Notes: generated by a model not told the origin, from the letters alone. A stretch of DNA of 64,000 nt from Archaeoglobus neptunius (GCF_016757965.1 NZ_JAEKIW010000012.1:1-64000), one strand, 5' to 3'. Positions 1 through 9,119 are shown, counted from the stretch's first letter. Numbers and translations are program-made.

Positions 1-138
1 ATGGAGAGGGTGAGTGCAATAGCCAGCCAGACCCTCCAGGTTCTGATCGAGAACTTCAAGATATTTGACTCCACGGGCAATGACGTTTCAAGGGATTACG
101 CTGAAATGATGGCAAATGGGGGGAGAAGACTATTTTGA
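1..138 (+). CDS. C-terminal end of an unrecognised protein (cut by window edge)
   Basis: An open frame runs from base 1 to a TGA at 136-138 and encodes at least 45 residues ending in GGRRLF. Base 1 happens to be an ATG, but the frame is open to the edge, so this is probably the tail of a longer gene. The segment reads as a hydrophobic/amphipathic helix (VSAIASQTLQVLIENFKIF) followed by a polar tail. I do not recognise the family. A T-rich run at 135-145 follows the stop and could end transcription before pyrF. Confidence 0.5.
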   Translation: MERVSAIASQTLQVLIENFKIFDSTGNDVSRDYAEMMANGGRRLF

Positions 139-168
139 ATTTTTTCCCCAGACATGCCAGCTGGAAAA

Positions 169-177
169 ATAATATAT
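169..177 (+). promoter_or_regulatory. TATA box of pyrF
   Basis: An AATAATATATC stretch is centred about 26 bases before the pyrF ATG at 200. This is the normal archaeal TATA-to-start-site distance. Since no ribosome site precedes the ATG, the pyrF transcript is probably leaderless. Confidence 0.5.
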
Positions 178-199
178 CTTTTTTGATCTACCCTATTCG

Positions 200-832
200 A
201 TGAAAGAGCTTGTACTTGCCCTTGATGTGCTTGACTCAGCCAGAGCCCTTGAGGTTGCAAAAAGCACATCAGATTACGTTGACAGGATAAAGGTTAACTA
301 TCCTCTTGTCCTCTCAGCAGGGCTCGGGATAATTGCGGAACTTGCAAAAGTCAAACCGGTAATTGCGGATTTTAAGATTGCGGACATACCCTACACAGCC
401 TCTCTGATTGCAGAGATCGCCTTTGAAGCAGGCTCTTCTTCGGTAATAGCCCATGGCTTTTGCGGGGAGGATATGTTGAAAGAGGTTGTGGATGTTGCTG
501 AGGGATACGGCGGAAAGGTTTATGCGGTCACCGAACTGAGCAGTCCTGGTGGGGAGGAGTTTATGTCACCTGTCGCCCTGAAAATCGTTGAAAAGGCGAA
601 GAGGGCAGGATGTCATGGATTGATTGCACCGTCAACGAGGTTGAAGAGGTTAATGTTGATCAGGAAGGCTGCTGGAGATGAAATGGAAATCCTGTGTCCC
701 GGACTCGGTGCGCAGGGGGGAAGCACTGAAGCTGTTAAATATGCCGATGCAATAATAGTTGGTAGGGGTATCTATGCAGCAGATGATCCGGGAAAGGCGG
801 CAGAGCGATACAGAAGACTCCTCGAAATTTGA
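200..832 (+). CDS. pyrF: Orotidine 5'-phosphate decarboxylase
   Basis: Converts OMP to UMP in the last step of de novo pyrimidine synthesis; cytosolic TIM barrel. The 210-residue length is normal for archaeal enzymes. The family catalytic signature D-x-K-x-x-D is present as D57-F-K59-I-A-D62 at the end of strand 3. Substrate residues D9 and K31 and the phosphate-binding C-terminal segments CPGLGAQGG and [11 protein letters not shown] are also present. The ATG at 200 lies about 26 bases after a TATA box, which fits a leaderless message. The next gene (HAD phosphatase) begins inside the 3' end of pyrF, so the two are probably co-transcribed with the pantothenate gene downstream. Confidence 0.96.
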   Translation: MKELVLALDVLDSARALEVAKSTSDYVDRIKVNYPLVLSAGLGIIAELAKVKPVIADFKIADIPYTASLIAEIAFEAGSSSVIAHGFCGEDMLKEVVDVAEGYGGKVYAVTELSSPGGEEFMSPVALKIVEKAKRAGCHGLIAPSTRLKRLMLIRKAAGDEMEILCPGLGAQGGSTEAVKYADAIIVGRGIYAADDPGKAAERYRRLLEI

Positions 833-1412
833 GCTGATAGCCTTTGATATGGATGGCACCCTAATAGAGCTGAACATACCCTTTGACGAAATAAGGGAGA
901 AGCTTGGCATTAAGAAAAGGTTTATCCTCGAGTCCATCATGGAGGAAACGGATTTAGAAAGAAGACGTGAGATGTTCAGAATTCTGGAGGAATACGAGAT
1001 CAAGAGCGCCCTTGATGCCGTTCCAGCCTACTACGCCAGAAAACTTATAGAGGGGCTTGACAGCAGGGTGATCAAGGGCATCATTACGAGGAACAGCAGG
1101 AGGAGTGCGGAAATTGTTGCTGAGAGGCTCGGGTTCAGCTTTGACTTCATCATCGGAAGAGAAGACGCCCATCCCAAACCCTCTCCAGCACCCCTAAGGC
1201 TTGCACTGGACATGTTCGACGTTGAACCGTCAAATGCGTTGATGGTCGGCGATTTTCTCTTTGATCTGCTGTCGGGAAGGGCTGCCGGTGTGAGGACTGC
1301 TCTGATCATTACGGAGAGAAACAGGGAAATGGTAAAGTCTTTTATCCAGTACGCAGACTATGTTTTCAACTCTCTTGAGGAGCTTGCAGAATTTCTCGGG
1401 GTGAGGGGATGA
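783..1412 (+). CDS. HAD-superfamily phosphatase
   Basis: A haloacid-dehalogenase-type hydrolase, probably a small phosphatase. Motif I is FDMDGTL with the nucleophilic aspartate, motif II is the threonine in ITRNSR, motif III is the lysine in HPKPSP, and motif IV is the acidic MVGDFLFD. The helical insert between motifs I and II is a C1 cap, as in phosphoglycolate-phosphatase relatives. The frame is open from a TTG at 759; ATGs at 774 and 783 are better starts, but every choice overlaps pyrF by about 50 bases. Its end overlaps the next gene by 4 bases (ATGA). The substrate cannot be read from sequence. Confidence 0.85.
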   Translation: MIRERRQSDTEDSSKFELIAFDMDGTLIELNIPFDEIREKLGIKKRFILESIMEETDLERRREMFRILEEYEIKSALDAVPAYYARKLIEGLDSRVIKGIITRNSRRSAEIVAERLGFSFDFIIGREDAHPKPSPAPLRLALDMFDVEPSNALMVGDFLFDLLSGRAAGVRTALIITERNREMVKSFIQYADYVFNSLEELAEFLGVRG

Positions 1413-2167
1413 CCGAGATTCCAAAAAGCCATCCAAGATACGTCTCGCTGATGACGAGGGAGCGGCTGGTGGAGGGTGTGAAGCTTGGAGTTACTGCGAT
1501 GCAGGGATTGATCGCTCACGGCAGAGGCGAGGCTTTCGATTACATCCTGGGGGAGAAGACCAGAGAATTTGCGCTGAAGGCTGAGAAGGCTGCTGTAGCT
1601 TCGATGCTGCTGGCAAAACATCCCGTAATTTCCGTGAACGGCAACACTGCAGTTCTCGTTCCGGAGGAGATTAAAAGGCTTGCAGACGCTGTTGGGGCGA
1701 AGGTCGAGGTAAATGTCTTCCACTACAGTCCTGAGAGAGTGGAGAAGATTAAGAGTTACCTTGAAAGGTATGGAGTTGAGGTTCTTGCCGCCTGCGATGC
1801 AGTTCTCGATGGCCTTGAATCTGCGAGGAGGATTGTGGACAGCAGAGGGATTTTAATTGCCGATGTCGTTCTCGTTCCCCTTGAAGATGGAGACAGGTGT
1901 GAAATTCTGAAGAAACACGGAAAGAGGGTTATAGCAATTGATCTTAATCCATTATCGAGAACTGCAAGAATGGCGGACATAACTATTGTTGATAACATCG
2001 TGAGGGCTTTTTCAAAAATGATAGAGATGGCGGAAAAGATGAGGGAGTGGAGCAGGGAGGAACTGAATAGGATAGTCGGGGAATATGACAACTCGGAGAT
2101 TCTCGCAGAAGCTGTCAGGGAAATAAAGAGATATCTGGAAAAAACCGCTGAGGAGATCACTCGTTGA
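1409..2167 (+). CDS. 4-phosphopantoate--beta-alanine ligase
   Basis: The archaeal phosphopantothenate synthetase (COG1701 family), which joins 4-phosphopantoate to beta-alanine using ATP on the archaeal route to coenzyme A. The 252-residue protein starts with the conserved IPKSHPRYVSL segment and has the family core EAFDYILGEKT, HPVISVNGNTA and IAIDLNPLSRTARMADITIVDNIVRA. Its ATG overlaps the HAD stop by 4 bases, so translation is probably coupled. The 3' end overlaps the convergent thioesterase gene by 11 bases. The call rests on strong resemblance to the family over its whole length. Confidence 0.92.
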   Translation: MTEIPKSHPRYVSLMTRERLVEGVKLGVTAMQGLIAHGRGEAFDYILGEKTREFALKAEKAAVASMLLAKHPVISVNGNTAVLVPEEIKRLADAVGAKVEVNVFHYSPERVEKIKSYLERYGVEVLAACDAVLDGLESARRIVDSRGILIADVVLVPLEDGDRCEILKKHGKRVIAIDLNPLSRTARMADITIVDNIVRAFSKMIEMAEKMREWSREELNRIVGEYDNSEILAEAVREIKRYLEKTAEEITR

Positions 2168-2576
2168 ACTTCCTGTCAGTGATGTAGAATGTTGCAGTTC
2201 CGGTTGCTATGAGGTCTCCATTTTCGTTTCTCACTTCCCCGTAACCAACAGCTACCTTGCCTCCGATATTCATCGGCATGCCAACTCCAACCACCTTGCC
2301 TTCGGTAACAGGCCGGATGTAGTGGATGTTCAACTGTGCAGTTACGGCTGTTTTGCCAATCTTAACGACCTCTCTGTTGACATTCAGTCCGATTGCCGAG
2401 TCAAGCACGCTTGCTATCGCCCCTCCATGAGCCATTCCCAGAGCCTGAACATGCTTGTTTTTTTCGATTCTCATTTCCACAATAATTCTGTCTCCCTGCA
2501 GTTTTGGAACCATTCCTGTGAGCCTGTACCACGGTGCAGAACCGACCACATTCAGCACATTCTCGAACCCGTCCAT
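2157..2576 (-). CDS. PaaI-type hotdog-fold thioesterase
   Basis: A 139-residue acyl-CoA thioesterase of the PaaI/YigI hotdog family. The central-helix signature MAHGGAIASVLDSAIG at about residues 48-63 carries the usual H-G-G and an aspartate in the catalytic position. It is followed by strands ending in TGTATFYITD. The likely substrates are aryl- or medium-chain acyl-CoA, which agrees with the CoA-transferase and acyl-CoA synthetases elsewhere in the window, but specificity cannot be deduced. It is convergent with phosphopantoate ligase (11-base overlap) and 47 bases downstream of a small ferredoxin gene on the same strand. Confidence 0.85.
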   Translation of the reverse strand: MDGFENVLNVVGSAPWYRLTGMVPKLQGDRIIVEMRIEKNKHVQALGMAHGGAIASVLDSAIGLNVNREVVKIGKTAVTAQLNIHYIRPVTEGKVVGVGMPMNIGGKVAVGYGEVRNENGDLIATGTATFYITDRKFNE

Positions 2577-2623
2577 AAAATTGAAGGGAAATGAAATTTT
2601 TAATAATTTTCACTCTCTGCAGT

Positions 2624-2800
2624 CTACCACTCCACCGTGATAGCCCTGTTCGGACACGCCCTTACACATGCTCCACACTCCATGCAGGCATCCTCATCAA
2701 CGAAAGCAACGCTGCCGTTGAGGTGTATGGCATTCCCCTTGCACTCGGCCAAACACAACCCGCATCCGTCGCATTTTGCCACATCGATGACCGCAGGCAT
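2624..2800 (-). CDS. Small 2[4Fe-4S] ferredoxin (58 residues)
   Basis: A short complete gene: ATG at 2800-2798, TAG at 2626-2624. The protein has two classical clusters, C-D-G-C-G-L-C-L-A-E-C (residues 10-20) and C-M-E-C-G-A-C-V-R-A-C-P (39-50), giving CxxCxxCx3C twice. In the first motif the residue after the fourth cysteine is K rather than P; the second has the normal CP. This is a soluble low-potential electron carrier, the natural partner of the POR and AOR enzymes further along. It sits just upstream of the thioesterase on the same strand. No ribosome site is obvious. Confidence 0.92.
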   Translation of the reverse strand: MPAVIDVAKCDGCGLCLAECKGNAIHLNGSVAFVDEDACMECGACVRACPNRAITVEW

Positions 2801-2952
2801 AAATAATTGAAATGTATTTCGAAAAATAGATGTTGGGAGGTTTTGAAGAAATCAGTCAATTCTGTCCTCACATCGGCTTTTAATGGGATTATCGCAGATG
2901 CCACTCATCAGCAGCGAGTTTGTCTTCAGGATGAAAAATTCCAGCAGCAATC

Positions 2953-2959
2953 TTTAAAT
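2953..2959 (+). promoter_or_regulatory. TATA box of amidohydrolase gene
   Basis: TTTAAAT is centred 26 bases before the ATG at 2982. The spacing predicts a leaderless transcript. The rest of the 2801-2952 gap shows no gene or RNA that I can support. Confidence 0.45.
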
Positions 2960-2981
2960 TGGTTTTGGATATGTAGTTCCC

Positions 2982-4238
2982 ATGCTAGTTCTTGATGGTG
3001 GAAAAGTAATTGATCCTGCAGGGGATAGGGTAATAGGCAGAGGGAGGATAATTATTGACTCTGGAAAAATCGTTGATGCTGGCTCAGTTAGTGAGGTAGA
3101 TGTGCCGGACAGCTCCTCAGTCATCGATACAGGCGGTTTAACGATTATGCCGGGACTCATCGATGCGCACATGCACATAACGGGGTTCAGGAGCGGTGAC
3201 TATGTGCGGGAAAGTTTGCTGACACCTTTTGGCGTTTTTGTTGCGAGGGCCATAAAGGATCTCGAAGCCATGCTTGATGCCGGATACACCACGGTGGTGG
3301 ATGCTGGTAGTATTGTTGCGCTGCATCTGAGGGATGCGGTTGAAGAAGGGGTCGTAAGAGGGCCGAGAATTCTGGCCTCGGGATATCCCCTCTCCCAGAC
3401 CTTTGGCCATGGAGACATTCATTTCCTTCCTCCGGAGATGGCCGATCCGAGAACCTCGCCAGTAAAAATTCCCTTTCAGTCTCTGCTTTGCGATGGAGAG
3501 GACGAGTTCAGAAAGGGCGCCCGCTATGCCCTGAGGGAGGGTGCGGACTTTCTCAAGATTTTCGTAACCGGGGGTGTTGCCTCGCAGAAGGACAAGCCTG
3601 AGTACCCACAGATGACAAGAAGAGAGATTGCTGCTGTTGTTGAAGAGGCGAGAAGAGCCGGTAGATTCGTGCACGCCCATGCCGAATCATCTGAAGGCTA
3701 CATCAACGCTGTGGAAGAAGGGGTGAGGACTCTTGCTCACGGGATGGATCTGAATCAGGATGCAGTAAACGTCTCTCTCGAGAGAGATGTCACCCTTATT
3801 CCAACACTCTCGATTGTCGATGTAACGCTGAAGTTCGGCCCCTCCATCAACCTTCCCGACTGGATGCTCGAAAAGCTTCAGGAGGTTCATGAAAGGCACA
3901 TTGAGTCTGTCAAAAAAGCTTACAGAGAAGGTGTCAGACTGGCAGCAGGTACGGATTTCTTCATAGGTGCGAAGGATGTACAGCTTTACGGACTTAACAG
4001 TCTTGAAATTAAACTTCTTGTCAATTTGGGTGTTAAACCAATGGACGCTCTGAAGGCCGCAACCATTAACGCTGCAGTATCCGCTGGTTTGGACAGGATA
4101 ACGGGTTCTCTGGAGACTGGAAAGGTTGCGGATATCATAGTTGTCGATGGGGACCCCACGGAAAATCCCGAAATACTTGTGAATCAGAACAACATAAAGA
4201 TGGTAATCAAAGAGGGGAAAATTGTTAAGCAGATGTAA
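2982..4238 (+). CDS. Metal-dependent amidohydrolase (imidazolonepropionase/prolidase-like)
   Basis: A 418-residue amidohydrolase-superfamily hydrolase with a binuclear metal centre. Visible ligands are the strand-1 HMH in LIDAHMHITG (about 60-69), a lysine in FLKIFVTGG (probably carbamylated), histidines in HAHAES and LAHGMD, and the aspartate in AAGTDFFIG. The C-terminal small beta domain ends GKVADIIVVDGDP, as in imidazolonepropionases, Xaa-Pro dipeptidases and related aryl-amide hydrolases. The true substrate is not determinable; no hut genes are nearby. The ATG is supported by a TATA box 26 bases upstream. It is convergent with aspS, with 4 bases between the stops. Confidence 0.88.
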   Translation: MLVLDGGKVIDPAGDRVIGRGRIIIDSGKIVDAGSVSEVDVPDSSSVIDTGGLTIMPGLIDAHMHITGFRSGDYVRESLLTPFGVFVARAIKDLEAMLDAGYTTVVDAGSIVALHLRDAVEEGVVRGPRILASGYPLSQTFGHGDIHFLPPEMADPRTSPVKIPFQSLLCDGEDEFRKGARYALREGADFLKIFVTGGVASQKDKPEYPQMTRREIAAVVEEARRAGRFVHAHAESSEGYINAVEEGVRTLAHGMDLNQDAVNVSLERDVTLIPTLSIVDVTLKFGPSINLPDWMLEKLQEVHERHIESVKKAYREGVRLAAGTDFFIGAKDVQLYGLNSLEIKLLVNLGVKPMDALKAATINAAVSAGLDRITGSLETGKVADIIVVDGDPTENPEILVNQNNIKMVIKEGKIVKQM

Positions 4239-4242
4239 AAAC

Positions 4243-5535
4243 TCAGGGAACGAGTCGATGCCTGTCCCTCGGGAAGAGAACGGCCTCTCTGACGTTCTTC
4301 AGTCCGAGCATTGACATCAGCAGTCTCTCCGCTCCCAGCCCCCATCCCGCATGTGGAGGCATGCCATAGCGGAAAGCTTCAAGGTAGAATCCGAAGCTTT
4401 CTGGCTCCATACCCTTCGCCCTTATGCTCTCAACGAGCATGTCATAGAGGTGAATTCTCTGAGCCCCGCTCGAAAGCTCAAGCCATCCGTGCATGAGGTC
4501 GAAGCTCTTGGTTATCTCCGGCCTGTCCTCATATGGCATGGCATAGAAGGGTTTTGATTCAGTCGGCCAGTCCACGATGAAATAAAGACCACCCAGTTCT
4601 TCCCCAACAAGCTTCAATGCGTTTGTGCTCAAGTCTTCACCCCATGGAATGCTCTCACCTTTTCTCTCTGCAAGTTCTCTTGCCTCGTCGTAGGTTATTT
4701 TCTCAAAGGGAAGTTCCGGAATTTCAATGGAAACTTCAAGCCAGTTAAGATATCTCTCACATTTTTCCGCAACATCGACGTAGATTCTGTGGACAAGTCT
4801 TTCAAGAACATCCATCACACCGTTGTGGTCTGTGAAACTCATCTCAATGTCAATCGAGATGGCCTCATTCAAATGCCTCGTGGTGTTGTGCTCTTCGGCC
4901 CTGAAGATAGGGCCTATCTCGAACACCTTCTCGAAGCCGGCCCCCATCAGAACCTGCTTGTAAAGCTGGGGGCTCTGGTTCAAGAACGCCTCCTTTTCAA
5001 AATAACTCAGTGGAAATAGCTCCGTACCGCCTTCAGTAGCAGTTGAGACAATTTTCGGGGTGTGCACTTCTATAAAACCCTCTTCTGATAAAAACTCTCT
5101 GACACTCTGCATCATCTGGTGCCTTATCCTGAAAATGGCCTGAACTCTCGGCCTTCTCAGATCCATAAAGCGGTGGTCAAGGCGTGTGTCAAGCTCTGCC
5201 GGAACTTTCTCCGTCACCTCCAGTGGCAGTGGAGCATCGGATCTGTTCAGCACCTCTATTGATTCTGGGATGATCTCAAATCCACCGGGAGCCTTGTCCT
5301 CTCTTTTTACCTCTCCCGTCACAGCGATTACGCTCTCCCTTCTGATTTTCTTGGCAAGTTTGAAGATTTCTTTGCTCACGAACTTCTTTGGCAGTGTGAT
5401 CTGGGCAAATCCTTCTCTATCTCTCAGCAGCAGAAAAACCAGCCCGCCGAGATCGCGAACTTCGTGAACCCATCCATAGAGCGTGACTTTTTTACCCTCC
5501 ATCTCGGGTTTTATGTCTGCGGTGTGAACTCGCAT
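4243..5535 (-). CDS. aspS: Aspartyl-tRNA synthetase
   Basis: A class II synthetase that charges tRNA-Asp. The N-terminal OB-fold anticodon domain ([16 protein letters not shown]) is followed by the catalytic core with motif 2 [15 protein letters not shown] and motif 3 [16 protein letters not shown]. The 430-residue length and lack of the bacterial GAD insertion identify the archaeal/eukaryotic type. In relatives lacking AsnRS this enzyme is non-discriminating and also makes Asp-tRNA-Asn for GatCAB. That is possible here but cannot be judged from the window. The ATG at 5535 is the first in frame. Confidence 0.96.
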   Translation of the reverse strand: MRVHTADIKPEMEGKKVTLYGWVHEVRDLGGLVFLLLRDREGFAQITLPKKFVSKEIFKLAKKIRRESVIAVTGEVKREDKAPGGFEIIPESIEVLNRSDAPLPLEVTEKVPAELDTRLDHRFMDLRRPRVQAIFRIRHQMMQSVREFLSEEGFIEVHTPKIVSTATEGGTELFPLSYFEKEAFLNQSPQLYKQVLMGAGFEKVFEIGPIFRAEEHNTTRHLNEAISIDIEMSFTDHNGVMDVLERLVHRIYVDVAEKCERYLNWLEVSIEIPELPFEKITYDEARELAERKGESIPWGEDLSTNALKLVGEELGGLYFIVDWPTESKPFYAMPYEDRPEITKSFDLMHGWLELSSGAQRIHLYDMLVESIRAKGMEPESFGFYLEAFRYGMPPHAGWGLGAERLLMSMLGLKNVREAVLFPRDRHRLVP

Positions 5536-5613
5536 GCATTTAAGTGGAGGGGCAGTTTTTAATTTTATTTATTTGCCAGAGATGGACAGGACGAAGCTGA
5601 AGAGGATAAAAAA

Positions 5614-6591
5614 TTATTTTAAAGATTCTGCAACCTTTGTGAGTTCCTCTTTTGTAATTGTACCGGAAATTGTTATTGTCAAACCATCTTTTTCAAACAC
5701 GAGCAAACCGGAACCGGCAATTTCAGTGTAGTATCCCTTATTTCCGTTAATGTCTATCTCCTCGTAATTTCCGGAAATCGGCATTTTTCGGGTGGTTTCA
5801 GTTAGGACAAGTCCCCCATCACCATACATCAGAGTCACGGTGCTGTTTCCAATGACACTGACCTTCTTCAGCTCAAAGCTTGCTGTGTAGCTCGGAACGA
5901 GGATGGTGAAGTTAACGTGTTTCTGCGCCTCACCAACAGTATCGAAATAGCTGATGCCAAAGTCCTCACCTGTTTTTATCCTGGCTCCTTTGGGTGGAGT
6001 GAACTCAAAAAGACTGTCGTTCACACCGGTGTTAAACTCAACATCTCTGTATTCGATAACGGATTTAATGCCCATAAATTCCATTTCGATTCTCAGTGGA
6101 TACCAGTGTTCTTTATCAACGTAAAGAACAGTCGGAGTAGCTGTTCCGTTTTTGGGAGTAAGCCTGAGTTTATAGCAATCCCTGCCGGAAACTTTCGAAA
6201 TACCGAGAAATTCCACATTATATCGGTCGAGCATGTTTTTGATGTATTTTCCGTAATCAGGTTCCGCCTGCTGAATGCCAGTGTCCAGCACCGTGACCTC
6301 GTTGTTTTTCATGTCGTAGATCCACGTTTTGGATCCATTGGTTATGGTCAGCAACCCCATCTCCTTGCTGTACATTCTCGCCTTGTTCGGTTTTTTGAAC
6401 ACGTATTCATACGTCATCTCAAATTTGCCTGCTTTCCCTTCGGCTGAAATGACCATTGTACCCTTGAAATCCTGGATGTTCTCATATTTTTCCTCTAGCT
6501 TTTTCGCTATATCCTCCGCACTCATCACCCCTGTTTGTGTGCATCCCAGCACCAGCAGAGTGATAAACACGCATGCTAGCAGCCGTCTCAT
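5614..6591 (-). CDS. LolA-like exported lipoprotein
   Basis: The 325-residue protein begins MRRLLACVFITLLVLGC, a positively charged and hydrophobic signal ending in a lipobox (LVLGC), so it is probably lipid-anchored outside the membrane. Residues about 20-220 resemble the LolA/LolB-like outer-membrane-lipoprotein-sorting fold found in archaeal secreted proteins (phrases such as DFKGTMVISAEGKAGKFEMTYEY and YPLRIEME). The last ~90 residues form a second beta domain resembling the DUF4367 or similar C-terminal domains. A TATA box (6612-6620) lies 25 bases before the ATG at 6591, so I prefer this start to the ORF start at 6609. Function unknown; it may carry a hydrophobic ligand. Confidence 0.75.
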   Translation of the reverse strand: MRRLLACVFITLLVLGCTQTGVMSAEDIAKKLEEKYENIQDFKGTMVISAEGKAGKFEMTYEYVFKKPNKARMYSKEMGLLTITNGSKTWIYDMKNNEVTVLDTGIQQAEPDYGKYIKNMLDRYNVEFLGISKVSGRDCYKLRLTPKNGTATPTVLYVDKEHWYPLRIEMEFMGIKSVIEYRDVEFNTGVNDSLFEFTPPKGARIKTGEDFGISYFDTVGEAQKHVNFTILVPSYTASFELKKVSVIGNSTVTLMYGDGGLVLTETTRKMPISGNYEEIDINGNKGYYTEIAGSGLLVFEKDGLTITISGTITKEELTKVAESLK

Positions 6592-6611
6592 ACTGACATG
6601 CCATCCCACCT

Positions 6612-6620
6612 CTATATAAT
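6612..6620 (-). promoter_or_regulatory. TATA box of the LolA-like lipoprotein gene
   Basis: On the minus strand this reads ATTATATAG. Its centre is 25 bases before the ATG at 6591, which indicates a leaderless message and helps choose that start. Confidence 0.5.
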
Positions 6621-6673
6621 ACTTTTGCTAGCAGATTTCAGTCATTTTTTTAACTTAAATAATTAAAAATTTC

Positions 6674-7429
6674 ATGGAGTGGAACGATATCGGAAGGGAG
6701 ATTGTAGAAATTTTGAAGCTGAGAATACCACCCGTCGGTGTCGTGTTCTATGAGGAAAAATATGAGCCTGAAAAGGTATTCAAACCCTCCAAGTATGGAA
6801 TAAAAATGGCCGTATGCCAGGCAATAGCCTTTGCACGTTATATCGGCAGAACCGTGGTTCTGGAGGCTGAGGACTTTGCGTGTCCACCGTCTGAAATTCT
6901 TTATGGTGTAGCATCATATGATGGAGGACTCAAGGAAATACTGCTTGGAGCTCAGTGGATAAGGGAGCCAGAATGCGAGGTTGTAGAGAGAACTCTTCCT
7001 CCGGGCAAGTACAAAACGTTTGTATTTGGGGACATGACAGGGATGAAGGAGAAGCCGGAAGTCATCCTGATTTTTGGAACTCCCGCCCAAATTGGGAGGC
7101 TGATTCAGGCAAAAACATTTTTTGGTGGAAGTGTGAAGGCGTCGCTTACTGCAAAAACTGCGTCCTGTGCCGAGGCTCTGTTTCCCGCATTACTAAGTGG
7201 GGAAGTCTCAATTGCCGTTCCGGGTGCTGGAGACAGAGTATTCGCTGCGGTAAATGAAACTGAAATGATATTTGCCATGCCATACGGTTGGACTGGCAGG
7301 ATTCTGGAAGGTCTTAAAAACGCTGGCAAAGGGGCGAATATCAGCTATCCACCCTCTCCGTTCCTCATGTATACACCGAGATTTCCGAAACACTACAGAG
7401 AGACAGCAGAAAAGTTCAGGAGGATCTAG
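6674..7429 (+). CDS. DUF169-family protein
   Basis: A 251-residue member of the uncharacterised DUF169 (COG2043) family, common in anaerobic archaea and bacteria. Family features are PPVGVVFYEE near the N-terminus, the conserved C-Q-A-I-A-F-A-R segment, the FACPPSEILYG box with cysteine, and MPYGWTGRILEG towards the end. Three to four conserved cysteines suggest metal or Fe-S binding, but this has not been shown. The 3' end overlaps the convergent Rossmann/cysteine-rich gene by 4 bases. The ATG at 6674 follows an AT-rich stretch that could hold its TATA element. Confidence 0.8.
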   Translation: MEWNDIGREIVEILKLRIPPVGVVFYEEKYEPEKVFKPSKYGIKMAVCQAIAFARYIGRTVVLEAEDFACPPSEILYGVASYDGGLKEILLGAQWIREPECEVVERTLPPGKYKTFVFGDMTGMKEKPEVILIFGTPAQIGRLIQAKTFFGGSVKASLTAKTASCAEALFPALLSGEVSIAVPGAGDRVFAAVNETEMIFAMPYGWTGRILEGLKNAGKGANISYPPSPFLMYTPRFPKHYRETAEKFRRI

Positions 7430-8076
7430 CGCTTTAGGGCTGTTATAACTCCGTGGCATCTGCAGGCAGTAGCTATCACAATATTCCTTCTTTTTTCTGC
7501 TTCCCTCAACACGTTGATAAAATCTCTGCCCTCTATCCCACCCAGTCCGGGTTTTAGCTGATGGCTTACGAGTACGAACGCATCAGGCCACGCATACCTG
7601 ACAAGCTCGTGCATGGGGCAGGGTTTTCTGATTTTTGTTACGGGACAGATGTCGGGGGCCGGACATTTCTCAAGGCACTCGTGGTCCCGATTGTAGCTAA
7701 CAACTAAGCTGCCCCTTCCGGATGAGATGACAACCCTTGTGGGCAAACCAGCAGCTATGCAGTCAACCACTTCGTACCAGGGCTCAAATCCGTATTTACG
7801 TCTTACAGCCTCTGCGGCAACATGAATTGGAGCTGTTGGAAATATGTATTCTATCCTCAAATTTCTGACCAGATCGGGCAGAATACTCACATCTCCTTTG
7901 AGAAAGAATTCTCCTCCATAATCAACTTCATCGAGACTGGGGACGACTTTGAGGGATAGTTCTTTCACAGCGGTGCAATCTTCACTTACGTCTATTACGA
8001 TAAAATCTCTGTTTCTCTCCCTCAAATATCTCGCAGCCTCGACTCCGTATCTCCCTCCCCCTACCACAACGTCCAT
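7426..8076 (-). CDS. Rossmann-like protein with a cysteine-rich insert, function unknown
   Basis: A 216-residue protein. The N-terminus (VVVGGGRYGVEAARYLRERNRDFIVIDVSE) is a glycine-rich dinucleotide-binding beta-alpha-beta motif like those in TrkA-N, Gfo and precorrin-2 dehydrogenase proteins. Residues about 133-155 contain C-L-E-K-C-P-A-P-D-I-C-P followed by KPCPMH, a spacing that could hold a metal or Fe-S cluster. Another cysteine pair (ACRCHG) lies near the C-terminus. The protein is conserved-looking but I cannot name the family. It is 4 bases downstream of the CoA-transferase gene on the same strand, so the two are probably co-transcribed. Confidence 0.6.
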   Translation of the reverse strand: MDVVVGGGRYGVEAARYLRERNRDFIVIDVSEDCTAVKELSLKVVPSLDEVDYGGEFFLKGDVSILPDLVRNLRIEYIFPTAPIHVAAEAVRRKYGFEPWYEVVDCIAAGLPTRVVISSGRGSLVVSYNRDHECLEKCPAPDICPVTKIRKPCPMHELVRYAWPDAFVLVSHQLKPGLGGIEGRDFINVLREAEKRRNIVIATACRCHGVITALKR

Positions 8077-8080
8077 TTTA

Positions 8081-9070
8081 TCACCTGAATGGCGGCCTGA
8101 TCAGCCTGATTTTTCTCCCGTTCCATTCTATCTCTTCGACAATATTTTCCCCTATTCTTTCCTCGATTTTCTCCACCTCACCAAGACTTCTTACTTCAAA
8201 AGCGGGGATATCCGCCTTCTCAAAAATCTCAATCGCCTCTTCAGTGCTCATTGTTAGTAGCCTATCCTGAATGGCATTTTTTACTTCATCGTACCTAGAA
8301 AAGCTTTCGATCAGTGAAAAACTGAAGTCTAATCTCAGTATGTCGCAAAGTCTCCTCCAGAAGTGCTCCTCGGCAATTATACCTATGGTTATGTATCCGT
8401 CTCTGGTCCTGTATATCCCATATACGGGGTTGCTTGAAAAGGCCGGAAGGATGCCCATTCCATTGAGTATTGAGGAGCTGTGGATCGGAACCGAGAAAAG
8501 AGCTGAGTGAAACATGCTGATGTCTATGTATCTGCCCTTTCCGGTTCTCACCCTTTCAAATAAGGCTGCCAGAATTGCGATTGTTGCATACACGGCCGAT
8601 GAAAAATCCGCCAACTGGACATTTGGGTCTCTCAGTTCCCGTATCCCGGCTATTTCAAGAATGCCACCCAGACCAAGGCAGTTCAGATCGTGAGCGGGAA
8701 GCCGGGCAAGTTTGTTCTTCTGACCGAAGGCGGATATGGAGCAGTAGATCACTGAAGGATTGACCTTCATTACACTTTCGTAATCAATACCCAGCCTTTT
8801 TGCAACACCGGGTCGAAATCCCTCGACAATCACATCAGCGTCCCTTACAAGCTCTAAAAACCGTTCACGCCCCTCGTCCGATTTTAGATCAACAAACAAT
8901 GTCTTCTTTCCGTGATTCATGGCAGCAAACACAGCATCAAGCATTCTTCCGGGCTCTCCTCCCGGTGGTTCAATCTTTACAACCTCTGCCCCCAGCAATG
9001 AAAGCAAACGGCAGCAGAAGGGCCCGGGATAAAAGGCCGCAACCTCAATGACCTTAACGCCCTCGAGCAT
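8081..9070 (-). CDS. Family III CoA-transferase (CaiB/BaiF type)
   Basis: A 329-residue family III enzyme that moves CoA between carboxylic acids (formyl-CoA, carnitinyl-CoA or alpha-methylacyl-CoA racemase type). The opening VIEVAAFYPGPFCCRLLSLLGAEVVKIEPPGG is the family's N-terminal nucleotide-binding segment. DADVIVEGFRPGV is diagnostic, and the catalytic aspartate is most likely in AHDLNCLGLGG. It is shorter than canonical members (about 400), closest in length to racemase-like ones. The gene starts with ATG at 9070 and faces thrC across about 50 bases. The substrate is unknown; a role in acyl-CoA catabolism fits the thioesterase and ligases in the window. Confidence 0.88.
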   Translation of the reverse strand: MLEGVKVIEVAAFYPGPFCCRLLSLLGAEVVKIEPPGGEPGRMLDAVFAAMNHGKKTLFVDLKSDEGRERFLELVRDADVIVEGFRPGVAKRLGIDYESVMKVNPSVIYCSISAFGQKNKLARLPAHDLNCLGLGGILEIAGIRELRDPNVQLADFSSAVYATIAILAALFERVRTGKGRYIDISMFHSALFSVPIHSSSILNGMGILPAFSSNPVYGIYRTRDGYITIGIIAEEHFWRRLCDILRLDFSFSLIESFSRYDEVKNAIQDRLLTMSTEEAIEIFEKADIPAFEVRSLGEVEKIEERIGENIVEEIEWNGRKIRLIRPPFR

Positions 9071-9119
9071 ACAGATGATTTTTTTGAAGATTTATAAAGT
9101 GCATGATTTCACTTTTTTC

